From: Strobilurus pachycystidiatus
Lineage: Eukaryota; Basidiomycota; Agaricomycetes; Agaricales; Physalacriaceae
Assembly (NCBI GenBank): GCA_019915135.1
Contig: JAHLMK010000009.1
Location: 372,001-436,000 of the forward strand
Direction: 5' to 3'
Length of the DNA stretch: 64,000 bases
The notes under the pieces were generated by a model that was not told where the DNA came from, ran no database searches, and saw nothing but the letters and a program-made list of their open reading frames with translations. Position 1 is the stretch's first letter, and the number at the start of each line of letters is the position of its first letter. Position numbers and translations under genes: made by a program. Positions 52,545 to 64,000 of this stretch are shown here, one piece after another.

Positions 52545-54709
52545 TCAGAAATCCCATAGCGTGCCCTTGTGGTGCGGGACCTCAGTAATGAGCAGATATA
52601 GGCGAGGCAGACTCACAAAGCAGGGAATATTGGCCGTCGTAAGACCCTCCATCATTTCCTTGTTACCTTGAGCGTTGCTGGTGATGAAGACGACCTCAGC
52701 GCCTATAATCACGCCACAGTCAGAACATGTGGTTGAGAAACTCAAAGAGCTGATCACCCCATGCCTGATAGAGGTCCTTGATAATCTTCACAGTATTAGG
52801 GCGAGTCCCGCGAGCCTTCGAGTCCCAGAGAGTGGCTCGGTTAGGGTGAAGATGCTCCTTGATGAGACCGGAGATGGTAGGGCCAAAGGTCTTTTCCTGA
52901 TCGGACCCCATCCAAAGGAGGTACCTGGGGAAGTACTTGAGCTAACTATGTACGCGAAGCGTGAGCCGAAATTACAAACCAGCCGGGGTTCTGACGCCGT
53001 GACGGTGTGTTTTGAACGCGCTGAACAGGACGATGAAACCATTCGACATACCTGTATGCAAGTCGAGAGGGCGGCGCCCAGACCGGTGCCGGTACAAACA
53101 CGAATACCACGCCTGTACAAAGTCGAAGAGTGGCTGATGGCAGGAACCTTTGGCAGCCCATGAACAAGGGGACATATTGAGGAAGACTGAATCAAACCTT
53201 AAGCTCGCGTGTCCAGAGATGAGTAGGCGGGTTGTCAACCAAGCTCTTTGTGAACTGTAGACAATCTCAATAGAAGCAGAGCAATATCAACACTGAAACA
53301 CTTACGTCGCCTTGCACACCAGCGATGATCCAGTGCTTGCCAGAATTGACACCTGCACTGATCGTACCGCTGACGGGTGTCAGTACGGGTCACTCTAGTA
53401 TAGATCCCCACTTACAAGGCGTGGTACTCCCACAACGGACCGCGCGAGATGCGGCAAAGAAGGCCTTGCTGCATACCGCGCTGAAATTTGACAATGGCTA
53501 CCTTGGAGGAGGGCTGCGAGGCATGGTGAATGAGAGGCGCGAAGACAGAGACAACCTTCACTCACGATCTCAATCTCGACGGGAACACGGCGGACGGTAA
53601 GCCAGGGAATGATGATCAAGACGGTCATAAAGGCACAGAACCACAAGTCCTGGACACGACAGACAGTCAGCTAAAGGAAAACGAAGAATTCAGGCATCCA
53701 GACCTGTTGCTTGAACACAACGCTTGACGAGAAGGTTCTAGTGTCGGGGTCATAAGCATCATCAAGGAAAACGAATATCCAAGCTACGAGGAATTTCAGA
53801 GGTGGGTATCCTCGAGGTGGGATGGGCATACTAAAGAGAAGACCGAGCCATCCGAAAGCGCGGTGGCTTCTCTCGAATACACTGTCGGAAGATCAGATGA
53901 TGAGCCGAGGGGAGCGCCAAAGATTGGACTTACTTGTGATGATTGTTGCGCACCCACGGAAGCGCTGCAATCAGGGCGAAGCCAATTGCGACGTTTGTCA
54001 GGACACCAAAGGCAAGGATCGCGTTCTGGAGTTCAGAGTGATCCTTGAAAAGGAGAGTGACCTTGAAGATGAGCCACATGACCGCAGACAACGCGCATCC
54101 GGAATGAACACCACCCAGGTGTTGCAGAACAGAGGAGATACCGAGGCGGAACCAGAGAGGCGGCCACTACGAAGTTTGGTTCAGAATGTTGGGTGAACAT
54201 TGGTGATTTGGCGTGCGCACCTTCGCAAACATGGCGTTGACGAAGGTGTAGACGATGCGGCTGAAGAGCTCCGAACGGACCAAGACGGCAGCCAGGAGGT
54301 TACCCAGAATCCACGCGCCTGTGTAGTCCCTCGGGTATTGCCATCTCCCGGATGCCGCACACATCAATGAAATGAAGTTAAACAAGAAGACAACGATGAA
54401 GAGACGCCTGCATCCGCATGTCAATGAAACGCGTGAACAGGAAAGCAGCATAACCCACTTGTACGTATTGCACCATAATAGAAATTTGACTGATCTGCTA
54501 GCAGGCATCTTGGTAGGCCTACGAACGAGAGCCAGCTCTTGCACAGAAAGGTCTTTAGAGGGAGGGGAAAGCTGTATCGCCTCAAAATCGCCCCGGACAA
54601 TAAGCTTCTTGTGAGCATCATGATTGACGAGAGTGGGCGTCGAGCCATTGTACGGAAGGGTATAAATCTCGGCGGCGTGGCCCTTCTCCGCGTCGTCAAA
54701 CGACGGCAT
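52545..54709 (-). CDS. Multi-span membrane protein with C-terminal NAD-binding-like domain
   Basis: About a dozen exons on the minus strand can be joined in frame. The start at 54709 is MPSFDDAEKGHAAEIY. Membrane part: RLFIVVFLFNFISLMCAASG, WILGNLLAAVLVRSELF, LGGVHSGCALSAVMWLIFK, then NNHHNVFERSHRAFGWLGLL and WIFVFLDDAYD. Next come FCAFMTVLIIIPWLTV, VAIVKFQRGMQQGLLCRISR and GKHWIIAGVQGDFTKSLVD. The dinucleotide-binding end includes RRGIRVCTGTGLGAALSTCI, WMGSDQEKTFGPTISGLI and AEVVFITSNAQGNKEMMEG, finishing GTLWDF. I know this architecture from Agaricomycete proteins often labelled integral membrane or NRPS-like. It recalls ferric reductases (His in spans plus a flavin/NAD part), but activity is unproven. 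One intron must use GTTTGT to keep WYLLWMGS in frame. Confidence 0.82.
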
Positions 54710-55331
54710 GTCGAACGGGACAAGATCGGCAGTGGGAGAAGGAGTCGATGGACGTCGTGTCGGAGCCTGTCTCGTCCTTTATAGCTGAGTGCAGGCTTGA
54801 CATGCATTCCAAGTGCGTCCCAAAGATAGATCATCAGGCAGGCTGCTTCCTAGAGACTTACACGCTTATGGCTGCTGGTGCCCTTTGCGCGCCCAACACA
54901 TGTCCAGAAGCAAAACATGGATACAGTCTCTGCGATTCTCGCGTTCAGTGAGTTTAGCGGATGATGTGCCACTCCAAGGAGTCGCCAATAGTTGGCCTTG
55001 TGCTCGAAGGTCACAGAGATGCACAGCTGGCTGAGAATCCTGAGATGATGGTTCTTCCCCAAGGGCTGCACTCGGCAAGGCAAGCGCCGCCAGTCAGGCA
55101 CCCGTCACGGCCCTGGCCTCCATAATCAATCGTTTGGGTCCAGGACCTCTTCCCAGCTCCAGGTCATTCTGATTCTCCCCGTGTCCTCTCCGCACAGGCA
55201 GCCAACGATGGAATTGCAAACTTATCGTAAGTACAAAGATCAAGAGAAACATACACAACAAAAGACATGACTATCTGGTATCGATAGGCTACTACTACGT
55301 CCGGGACCACTGGAGATGAGCATTCAGAACA
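54710..55331. other. Intergenic, no supported gene
   Basis: 5' flank of the membrane protein and 3' flank of the DUF4470/MYND gene. Short frames only. Confidence 0.5.
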
Positions 55332-58300
55332 TCAAATTTTGTGGCAGGTGCGTTTATGTCGAGGCCAATCTTTCTTTTGACAGCTCGCCGAACAGTACCG
55401 AGCGTTCTTACAAGAGGAACAGGTCAGTTTCCCTTTTCCACGACAGACGCTACACTTCGGGTCTCGGACCTGCTTCTCCAAGTAGGAAACTCCGAACAAC
55501 GGAGATATGGCGATACGAGTGGCGTAGCGAGCGAGCGGTTTCCAAATTGGGTTTTTCAACATTCCCTCAACATCCTTTCCCTCACCGCAACGACAGAGCG
55601 GGTTGACGTCAACCTCTTCCGATAGAGGTATCTTCCTTTGCGCACGGTACTCGCAATTGGCAGTGTGATTCCATGTCCGGCATCGTTCCACGTACGCAGG
55701 AAGTAGATGTTTCCACATCGCCATCTCCCCTTGCGAGACAGTGTTGTGACGCGGATTACCCGAATGGAATAGTAGCCCGAATGCTCGGCGAGCCTCAGGA
55801 GAAAGTTCTGGGCTGTTCTGTGGCGGCAGCACATAGCCGTCAGCGACGACGGTAAGAGAGCCGAGATCGTATTTGAGTTTGTCGATGAGGATGATGGTGT
55901 CACAATTGGAGGGACTATCCTTCAAGAGGAAAACGTTACGAACGCTGCCGCCTTGAATCCCGGAGGCGGACACGAGCAGAGTGTGCACACTGTCTTTGGT
56001 GAGTGCCAGTACCTCGTCCATGGTCTCAGCGGACGGTTCATGCCGATGTTTCTTGGTTGCGCGTCGCTCTCTAGCAGAGAACATTGCGCCAAGATGAGGA
56101 TTAAGCCAGTGACAAAGCTTCTTTGACGCTAGGTCGACGGACGGAAGGACGTCCAAATTTATGCAGTGTATATTCCAGGGTGTCATGGAAGACTTGCCGA
56201 GAAGCACAGGGAATGGGGCGATCTTGAGCTTTTCCGGCGTACTAAATGGCCTGATGGGTGGGACGACAACCTGGGTTTAGATAAGTTGTAAGCACGAGAT
56301 TTGAAGACGTTTTTACATGTATACATACCTCGATGTAAAGCGACTTTCTGGCAAGACGCAGCGTGCTTCGAGAGCCAAGAATTGGGAAAGGAAAGTGTAT
56401 ATCCTGAACAACACTCGTCACCTGCAGTCTCATGCTGCATGGCCCAACCTGCTTTACTGCTGGGATAGCGCCTTCCGCCCCAAATGCCGATCTGATGCGC
56501 TGATTGGTGATATCGACCTTCACGGATAAACTTTCTGCAATCTGGCACTGTTCGTCCATCTTGACGTAGACAACATTTCCGGTCCGCCCAATGTCACCTG
56601 AAGTCGAGACAGAGCGAGAAGGTGCAGCGGTGGGAGTGGGAGCCAGGCTGGAGGGGTAAATGCGCACATGATTCCGTTCGAAAAGATTCGCCGTAAAGAC
56701 ATGAAGCCCTGGTCCAAGCTGACTCCGGAATCTCAAGATATTTGCAGGCGTACTCCGCAAGGAGAGACAGATAGTCACAGCGGACTGATCGTCATGTAGA
56801 ACCAGCAGCTGCGTAGGCATCACAAACGACACAATTATTGGGGACATTCCTTGCCAGCCATTACAATCCTCTTCGACTAGGTCAGTCGTCGACTGCTCAG
56901 TCAGGCGACCAAAGGCAATTTGTATTGATGAGAATATGTGGTGCATGGAATGGCTACGCATGTCACATACAAGGGGGATGGTACACTCGCCCACGTCTTG
57001 CAGTAGCTGAATGCCGGGAGCGTCTCGTGGAACGACGAGCATGATCCGTATGGCTGGGGAGAGTGTTTTCCAGGTACGAAATATTCCCGTCCGAGGGAGC
57101 GATGTGCGATACATGTCCATTGTATGGATGCCATGTGTGTATAATTGAATCCAAAAATCGTTCGCGTGGACAGTATCCATTCTGCGGGCCCTGTCCTCTT
57201 CCTGCAGATCCAGAAAGCGGTCCATGAGCTCCAGCCACGCCTCTTTTGGAAATCCTAACTGGTCACGTATCAAAGCGAGCAGTTGAACGAATGTTTCCCG
57301 ATCGTAGTATGCGATATTGGAAAGACCAACCGCTCTCAGGACGTCTTGTCGAGGAGTCATCATGATCTTCTCGCCAAAGACTGAAGAGTCTTCGCTTCCG
57401 AAGAAGGACACGTAAAGGTCATATATATACGTTCCCAGCTGACGCGAGTCAAAGACAGGTAACAGGGTATCCGCTGCGCTGCCAGTGAGTGAAGGTGACT
57501 TCCACGTCATGGTCTGCTGGTACTGCTTGGTCGGGGTTCGGATAACAGAGACCGCGAATGATTCGTGAACACTGGATCGAGTCGTAAAGCTTGACACAAA
57601 GTCAATGGGGGAAAGTCGGAGAAGGAGAGCAAGGGTTGTCACATCTGTATACAAAGAATCTGTAAAAAGCTTCGTGATATCATCGTCGATGCCCGCTAGG
57701 AGGAATTCTGTGTAAAGAGTGCTGGACGGTGTATCTTTGTTGCGAAGGAGAGGGATGGAGATGATGAGGACATTCCAGAGACCGATGTGATCGTTCAGGT
57801 TAGACGAGTCTATCACGTTGAACGTAGAAGGGCTCTGCTGCGAGTCACCCTTCAAATAGTCTTGAGTGAGAGTGATCATTTCAGCCCGCCACTGACGGAT
57901 GGGAAAGGATGTCCCCAACCGGTTCGTCGAGGAGAGCCTACGAAGTGCGTGACAGAATGGGATCGCGTCTGTCGCTGCAAAGCGAACGACAGGAATGGGC
58001 TTCGAATGATGTCTGATCCTCTCCCGATAGGCCGTACACCAGCTAGAGAATTGTGTCTGTGCGTACTCCCCGGTCTCGAGATCATGAGGCATCGCATCAC
58101 TTGTCTGCGCAAGCAGCGGAGCAAGCTGAAACCCTGACATAGGATCGGTACCGTAGTGGACATGAAATCCCTGGCCACCAAGAGAGTAGAGGAAGGTGGG
58201 ATTAAGGTACGTGGCGTTGTTGACAAGATTACTGTCGTTGAAGACCGTCCCGGTGGTCCAAAATCTCTTGAAAGAGTTCATGGCTGCGAACAAACCAAAC

Positions 58301-59010
58301 GCCATGAGAGGTCCGAAGGACCGGGCCGACGTCACGGTTGCTGCCGCCCCCTCATACTTTTCCCGCACCGCCGCCGATGACGCGAGGAATTTCTCATCCC
58401 ATATTTTCCTTTCGGCGGGACCAAGGTTTCCAAAATCCACCCAAAATTGCCAATGCCGCCGACAGTCGGGGAGGGTATTGAGAGTGCAAAAGCGCAATAG
58501 AGTACCGTATGGTGAAGCGTTCCAGCCATCTGGCGCGTCGGATATGGCAAGCAACTTCTGGCAGTGAATCACAAGCGCCGACATCGTGGTTTCATCGATC
58601 TTCAGGTGGAAGAATGCGTTCCAAATCGTGCCAGTATCTTGGTGGTTCCCGTCAACGACCATGGTCAAGAGCATGATATTCCGAGCTAGGATTTCCTCTG
58701 AGCGCCGTATGCCGCCTCATGAACTAGAAAAACATACCGATAATGGCAGGATCTATATCAACGCAGGTAAAATCCAATCTTCTACAAGCTAGATGCATTC
58801 TTCAGATACAGGTGGGCGCCTCAACTTGAAGGTCTTACCGTTACGGGGCTCATTGAAAACAGTGAAAAGCACGTTACGTGGATCGCCGCATCCTAGCAGC
58901 AACATATCGGCATCGTCCTCAAACCCCACATCGCGAGTCAGGTTGACTGCAGGCGTATTTCCGAGAGGGTAGAAGAAGTACGTTCCGGGCCACCAAGCGG
59001 GCTGCGCCAT
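55332..59010 (-). CDS. DUF4470/MYND zinc-finger protein
   Basis: Start at 59010 (MAQPAWWPGTYFFYPLGNTP). The N-terminal DUF4470-type block continues DADMLLLGCGDPRNVLFTVF, then after splicing LDFTCVDIDPAIIARNIMLL. A very long exon (about 58680 to 56330) carries the central region with FGPLMAFGLFAAMNSFKRFW and no catalytic motif. A final intron at about 56270-56330 leads to VVVPPIRPFSTPEKLKIAPF and the C-terminal MYND finger CSVCRGKGKLTCSSC, then NARYCSASCQKKDWPRHKRT and a final Cys. About 1,150 residues, typical of this Agaricomycete family. The MYND finger suggests protein-protein contact; the DUF4470 part has a methyltransferase-like VDIDP turn, but function is unknown. The first intron needs GTTGAG...GAAG to keep frame. 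Confidence 0.83.
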
Positions 59011-59581
59011 ATCAGTGACTGTCGAGAGCAAAGATGAACTCTGGGCGCCTTATACACGAGGTCTGATTGAGTTTGATCTAGAGTAAAGAAGCTCGGTCAG
59101 GTGGGACTGGAGAACTAATGACACGGGATGACTACACACCTCCGCTGCCCAGTAGGCTTAGAACGATCACATCCGCCTAGTGGTAGCGTTGCAGGAATCA
59201 GGATGAAGCTAGTCCCGCCTGGACAATGCGGACATTTGCTTGTCTTGGCCGTCAAACAAAGCCACGGCTTTTGACGCGTCTGCTTTCAAAAGTTAGACGT
59301 AGAGAAGGCCTCATTGGTGCACCATTTGATGTCGACTCATCAAACATGAGAGAACACCTACTACTTCAATTGAGGAAAAGAAATGAAAGAGGGACAGTCA
59401 CTGCACATCAAAATGACCCAGTCAATCGCAGGAGAAAAGCAAGGCTGAGCAATCCGGCCCGAAGGGCCGATCTCTTCTTGTTTCTCGACAAACCTGATGC
59501 AATTCGAGCTGAAATTACTATTAGATTGTGTGTGGCGACTGTGTTCATCGAATAAGGTATACATTTCTTCTGTATACAAGC
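59011..59581. other. Intergenic, no supported gene
   Basis: 5' flank of the DUF4470/MYND gene and 3' flank of the dehydrogenase. No gene seen. Confidence 0.5.
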
Positions 59582-60742
59582 TCATGCAATTCCAGCGGCG
59601 ATATCCTTCTGGAATTGGCGCACAATGGGCTTCATGCCGCCCTCGTCGACCTGGAAGCCGAGGCTCAAAGGATAAGCATTGTCGAAGCGCGCCGGCCAGG
59701 ACGAGACGATGCGCCTGTTTATGGGGTCATCTTTGAAGGTAACGAGCTTCAACGCCTCTGGGCCCGCGACTTTCTCCAGGGCCTGAAGCTCTTCGCGCAC
59801 TGTCGCGGTGAAACCGGGAAGGCAGACGACGCGAGTGTGTGCGAGGAACTTCTCCGCGGGAACGTGCATGGCCTGAACGAAATTTTTGATGGTCGTCTCT
59901 GGAGACGCCAGCCAGGCGGCGAGCTCGAGCTCGGCAGAGTCGAAGGATGATCCGACGGGGCAAATGGCTTCGACGCCCTTCAGAGGCTCGCGGATGATGC
60001 CGGAAATGAAAGCGGAGGTGGCGGCGGAGGGGACACCAGGGCGGACAACGATGGTGGGGAGACGGATGATGCGGCCGTCAATGTAGCCGCGGCGGGAGAA
60101 CTCGTTGACAAGGAGCTCAGATGTGAGTTTACCCATCCCATACGCGCCTTCGGGAGTGGCGATAGTCGATGGAGTGACGACTTCGGGCTGGGAGGAAAGG
60201 TCAGTGAGGAACACAATGATGACGATTGGCGCCTGACCAGAGGTCCACCGTAGACGGCAAGGGAGGAGGTGAAGATGAACTTGATTGGTGATGCCCTGCC
60301 CTCGCTGTATTTACGCGCAGCTTGAAGCATCATTCTTATTGAGTCTACGTTGACCTATATCGTCGCGTCAGCAACGTGATAGGAAGCGTAGGAAGATGTG
60401 GCCTCACCTTCAGGCCTAGCTCGAAGTTGTCCTCCGAGCCGCGAGACATGATACCGTGGAGACAGTATATCGCATCTGGTATGCCACGCTCGGTGTGGAA
60501 GAGCTTGTCGATCTCTTCTGGGCTGGTCAAGTCGGCTTTGATAGTGGCGGCTTGGACGTTCTTAGGGGCTCTGGGTTCCACGATGTCGGCAAGGATGAAG
60601 CTAACGTCGGGGGTGCGCCCGTCGTTTATGAGGGCATTGGAGAGCTTGTACCAGGTCAGTAAGGCGTAGAAGAAAAGATGAGACATCTCACAAGTCCTCC
60701 CAACCAGCCGGCAGCTCCAGTGATGAGTACGGTCGCAGGCAT
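59582..60742 (-). CDS. NAD-dependent sugar-acid dehydrogenase, DenD-like (extended SDR)
   Basis: Exons 60742-60692, 60644-60409, 60354-60238, 60187-59582. Starts MPATVLITGAAGWLGGL, the Rossmann TGxxGxxG motif. Later blocks: VSFILADIVEPRAPKNV, IKADLTSPEEIDKLF, IYCLHGIMSRGSEDNFELG, FIFTSSLAVYGGPL (catalytic Ser), PEGAYGMGKLTSELL (YxxxK), RLPTIVVRPGVPSAATSAFI, and a C-terminal domain ending QFQKDIAAGIA. This combination, including HGIMSRGSE and RPGxPxAATSxF, is that of D-erythronate dehydrogenase (DenD) and close fungal relatives, which oxidise four-carbon sugar acids at C2. About 335 residues; complete. It is divergent from, and 339 bp away from, an RpiB-family isomerase, supporting a role in tetrose/tetronate catabolism. 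Confidence 0.88.
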
Positions 60743-60817
60743 ATTTGCGATTATGATGTTCGAGGATGGCGGCGTGGATTCAAGGTGTTGTGTGTCCATC
60801 CCCACTTCAGATGCACT

Positions 60818-60826
60818 CTTATATAT
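60818..60826 (-). promoter_or_regulatory. TATA box of the DenD-like gene in the shared promoter
   Basis: On the minus strand, GATATATAAGAG lies about 80 bp upstream of the ATG at 60742. The 339-bp interval 60743-61081 must hold promoters for both divergent genes. Confidence 0.6.
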
Positions 60827-61081
60827 CTCCCTCCACTTCTTCGCTGCATCGACGACCCGGAGATAAACCTTGGATTCTGGAAAGCTTAGATCCCGAAATC
60901 CCGACTTCCCGACTTCCGGGATTTGTGGCCGGCCTTCCGATCCATCTTCCCCTACGGAAACATATAGTTCCGGCACTCCCTCTCGGAATGAAAGTAGACA
61001 GGGTCTCGTCGACTCTCCGAGAAATCAGGACTTGTTTATCACTACCATCCACACTACTCTCTGCGCATTTAATCCTTGACT

Positions 61082-61680
61082 ATGACAGAAGCTGCTCCCA
61101 TCAAATGGCGCGTCGTGATTGGTTGTGATGTACGTTTGCACGTTTCCTTGGTTGCCCCCTTTGGCTGACAGATGTTGCAGGAAGCCGGCGTCGCTTACAA
61201 GGAGACTCTGAAGGCTGACTTGAAGAAAGACCCTCGCGTGACTGAAGTTATCGATGTCGGTGTTGGAGGGGCAGAGGATAAGACGGCATATCCACACGTC
61301 GCTGTTGCGGCCGCGAAGAAAGTCGCGGCGGGCGAAGCCGATCGAGCATTATTGATTTGCGGAACTGGCCTTGGTATGTCATACTCAATCACTTCGTCCG
61401 AAAACCTCTAATTCTCCTTACTTCCATAGGCGTCGCCATCTCTGCCAACAAGGTCCCTGGTATACGCGCCGTCACAGCTCATGACAGCTTCAGCGTCGAG
61501 CGTGCTGTACTCAGCAACAACGCGCAAGTCCTGTGCATGGGTCAGCGTGTCGTTGGCATCGAGCTTGCAAGACGGTTGGCAAAGGAGTGGTTGGGATATG
61601 TGTTTGACACAACTTCGGCATCTGCAGCAAAGGTCGACGCGATCTCTCAATACGAGAGCGTTCCTGGGTCGTGCTCATAG
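61082..61680 (+). CDS. RpiB/LacA-family sugar-phosphate isomerase
   Basis: Exons 61082-61129, 61181-61373, 61430-61680. The reading [27 protein letters not shown] begins with the family strand and a D-x-AG-like loop (IGCDEAG). Next are [39 protein letters not shown] (ICGTGLG holds the catalytic Cys), [20 protein letters not shown] and [19 protein letters not shown]. The usual LAADHAG start is degenerate, as in eukaryotic tetrulose-phosphate isomerases. Bacterial relatives interconvert ribose/ribulose 5-phosphate or D-erythrulose and D-erythrose 4-phosphate. Pairing with a DenD-like dehydrogenase favours four-carbon substrates; this is inference. About 163 residues; complete. Confidence 0.9.
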
Positions 61681-62367
61681 ACCGCATGCATGGATGCGAG
61701 ACGTACCAAGATGTAGTAATTTATGACAAGTTTATGGGACAGCAAGTTTCCCTGTGTATCGCGATTGCGACCGTGTTAGTTGTGATTTCTGTATTTTAGA
61801 GAGGGTGCCCCAGTCATGTCTGTAGAGAGCGGAGCGCTCGCGAAGGAGTGCACAGAGCGAGAGCAAGTCGGAGGAGGCGTCAATCATGCCGTTTTCTAAA
61901 AATCCATGGCTAGGCAAATACTCTTTAGCAGGAAAAACGGCCGGCATTCGTCAGAGCGAGACGATACGCGACAGAGGCTATTCGTGATGGAAGCAAGACG
62001 CGTAGTGATAATAATCAGGTTTCGGTGCATGGAAATTCGGTCCGAATATCCGATCTCGCCTTGCCTTTGCCCACCACGTCAGTTCTTCCGTATCATGCTG
62101 CTTGTCGGACAGATCTGAGCCCCTCCTCGTCGCCGATGTGCGCAATAAAGAAGCGAGGCATGCTCTGTTTTCGAACACGAGCGAATGCCAATATGCGGTG
62201 GGAATCACCCCCAGCGAAAATTGCTGCTGCTAGTGGCCATACAACGAGTCTTCTGTCCATCTACCTCGAACACCTGCCAAAGTGCGTCATTCTCTTTGTT
62301 TTCTAGCCACGCATGTACGCGTCATCAGTATCGCAGACAACTACTAGTGTTGCAAACGATCATCAGC
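61681..62367. other. Intergenic, no supported gene
   Basis: 3' flank of the isomerase. Overlapping short frames at 61906-62306 have no motif. Confidence 0.45.
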
Positions 62368-63614
62368 ATGGCGAACGAAAAACGTGAAGACGCTCTTGCA
62401 TGGTCCCACCAACTGCAGACTCCAATCACTCAACCTGCTGGCCACTACTCTCATAACCATTCAAGTACGCCACCTTCCGGCGAAACCGAACCCGAATATA
62501 CCTCCGCCAAAGCCCACTAGTGACCCTACGCACTGCTAACGACGTTTAGGACGCAACGAAATGTTTATCGGCATAATCACGACCCTGGCAACGGTATGTC
62601 CAATCTCTCCTGCCTTCGCAGAACATTAGCCTTATTGTCATCGTCAGGGTTATTGACGTGCAGGTCTAAAGGGACCGATTTCCCTAGGACCTATATTGGA
62701 CAGGAAAAGGCGTATCTCGCCTTTCATCAGCACGCCACTGGAACCCCCCCACAATCCCCCCGTCTTTGACGTGAACGACTCCCCGTTTCTTCGCTACGGG
62801 ACCAGTCGCAATGACCCTCATGCGCCACACCTTCCCGAGCCACACTTTCGTTTCCTTGGCCTGGAAGTAGCGGAGTCTTTCTCAATCCATGATTTGCTCT
62901 ACCGGGGGCATCAATTGAAGACCGATCTCGACACGCGTCGAAGATGTGTAGCATACGCGATTTCTTCCATCTCGCTGCTTAGCAGCCGATTGAAGATTTT
63001 GCTCATGCTACCGTCACGTTGGATCGCAAGCGCGCGCTGCTGTACACTGCCATAATCGCGTCCGATGGGATGGTATGGGCATGCAAATTGAAATTCATAC
63101 GTCAACTGGTCCGATATAGAAGCGTACATTTGTTCGTGCTCGCTCAAGACATTATCTGTGCTGTTTTCCCGGTTTCACCTACGTTGACCGCCGGCAAGGG
63201 CACCTGTTCGTTATACGCCGAGTCGGGTATGTGCTATGTCCTAGTCTCGCCTTTGGGGGCACTATCTCACGTCGGGCACATTCTAGATCGAACTACATAT
63301 TGGGACCAGAGGCCGTGTGGGTCGAGCATGCGATGGACGAGCCTGGGGGTGATCAAGCGAAGACGTGTTTGGTGCTATGTATGGTCGACATTTCTGCTGC
63401 GCTCGAACTTCTAGATCGTTATGAGGCTATTTCCGGAGCTCTCGCTCTCTGGAGCGTTGAACTAGACATATTCTCGATGAACTCTCCCATGGACGAACCT
63501 TACTTGATCGCCTTCATAGCTACGTTGATTACAGGAGGCGTACTCAAACCGATTTGGAATGAACCTGTCCATTTATCTAGCTTTATTGGTGCTCTCGCAA
63601 CGCCAACCGAATGA
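62368..63614 (+). CDS. Uncertain gene, N-terminal membrane anchor
   Basis: A plausible first exon begins at 62368 (MANEKREDALAWSHQLQ) and splices (GTACGC...TTTAG) to RRNEMFIGIITTLATV. A further splice gives WLLTCRSKGTDFPRTY, i.e. one membrane span followed by a GxDFPR stretch. Beyond this, frames change several times: PEPHFRFLGLEVAESFSIHD, then FAHATVTLDRKRALLYTAII, then VEHAMDEPGGDQAKTCLVLC with a TGA at 63612-63614. I could not join these by clean splicing. It may be one real multi-exon gene or a decayed one. The anchor-plus-DFPR layout recalls UstYa/DUF3328 proteins, but their HxxHC motifs are not visible, so no function is proposed. Confidence 0.3.
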
Positions 63615-64000
63615 CAAACTTTTTTGGAGTGCAGTAGCCTCGATGCATTGATTGGAGTGACCTGGAGGGCTCGTGAGTCCTTTCTTCTGCACCGAATCGG
63701 GCCTCATTGAAACGCTACCTGAGCGTACTGGGTACTAAGGTAGACGGTTCATTGATCCTGTGGGATGGGTGTCCACTTGCACGTTCCATCATGATATTTA
63801 CCTCGCTATCAAACTCCTGGAGATCCTATGTAAGCCAGTAGTTCACGACATCCAGCGCGACTACATCAAGGAACCGAGCAGAGGAGGACACCTAATTCTT
63901 GCGGACATATTATATGGGAGGCTGTACCCAACTCAGACCCAACTTTACAGCGTCTCTCACATGAGGACAACCGCCCGTGGACGTTCTGGGAAGAGGTACA
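63615..64000. other. Window end, possible exon
   Basis: A plus-strand frame near 63790-63960 (YLAIKLLEILCKPVVHDIQR) looks helical and could be an exon of a gene continuing beyond the window. No start, splice partner or family was recognised. Confidence 0.25.

Noticed and set aside
62368..63614. UstYa/DUF3328 oxidase that could modify the repeat peptide at 39.5 kb
   Set aside because: Only the N-terminal anchor and GxDFPR stretch are suggestive; the defining HxxHC motifs are not found and the locus is 23 kb away.
1..64000. CRISPR array, prokaryotic operon, or integrated virus
   Set aside because: No spaced palindromic repeats, no ribosome-binding-site-led gene strings, and no capsid or polymerase genes other than the copia remnant.

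Overview
The window looks like nuclear DNA from a mushroom-forming basidiomycete (Agaricomycete). The gene models only work with many short introns (about 45-60 nt, GT...AG, branch sites of the CTGAC/CTAAC type). Large lineage-specific families (F-box, MYND and SET proteins, multi-span membrane proteins) lie among single-copy metabolic genes. All calls come from reading translations and splice sites by eye, so family names rest on motif recognition, not database searches.

Layout. 1-264: start of a gene on the minus strand, probably isocitrate-lyase-like. 1.09-3.77 kb: 5'-truncated Ty1/copia retroelement with one LTR. 4.6-5.35 kb: decayed copy of the mRNA 3'-processing factor CFIm25. 5.5-6.9 kb: first of six intronless F-box genes (others at 11.6, 23.1, 27.0, 29.8 and 40.4 kb). 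7.7-10.7 kb: tandem trio of small genes, each a membrane anchor plus coiled coil, with shared intron positions. 13.4-15.4 kb: an 11-exon multi-span membrane protein. 16.2-20.2 kb: SulP transporter with STAS and cyclic-nucleotide-binding domains. 21.0-22.5 and 25.0-26.6 kb: two SET-domain genes; a third, broken copy lies at 43.7-45.1 kb. 31.8-32.7 kb: unknown gene. 33.5-34.4 and 45.6-46.3 kb: two paralogous four-span membrane proteins. 34.8-36.8 kb: MYND gene. 37.1-38.5 kb: myo-inositol oxygenase. 39.4-39.8 kb: 13-residue repeat peptide locus. 42.2-43.1 kb: 1-Cys peroxiredoxin. 47.1-47.2 kb: tRNA-Thr(TGT) with an 18-nt intron. 48.5-49.2 kb: truncated proline-rich gene. 50.1-51.7 kb: secreted alpha/beta hydrolase, probably GPI-anchored. 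52.5-54.7 kb: membrane oxidoreductase-like protein. 55.3-59.0 kb: DUF4470/MYND protein. 59.6-61.7 kb: divergent pair of a DenD-like dehydrogenase and an RpiB-family isomerase. The last 2.3 kb holds one uncertain gene.

How genes relate. The clearest functional unit is the DenD/RpiB pair, which shares a short promoter and fits four-carbon sugar or sugar-acid catabolism. Much of the rest reflects family expansion by local duplication: F-box copies (including an inverted duplication at 11.4-13.1 versus 23.1-24.8 kb), the anchor/coiled-coil trio, the SET copies and the four-span pair. Decayed copies (CFIm25, SET) and a truncated retroelement show ongoing turnover. No CRISPR, prokaryotic operon or giant selfish element was seen.
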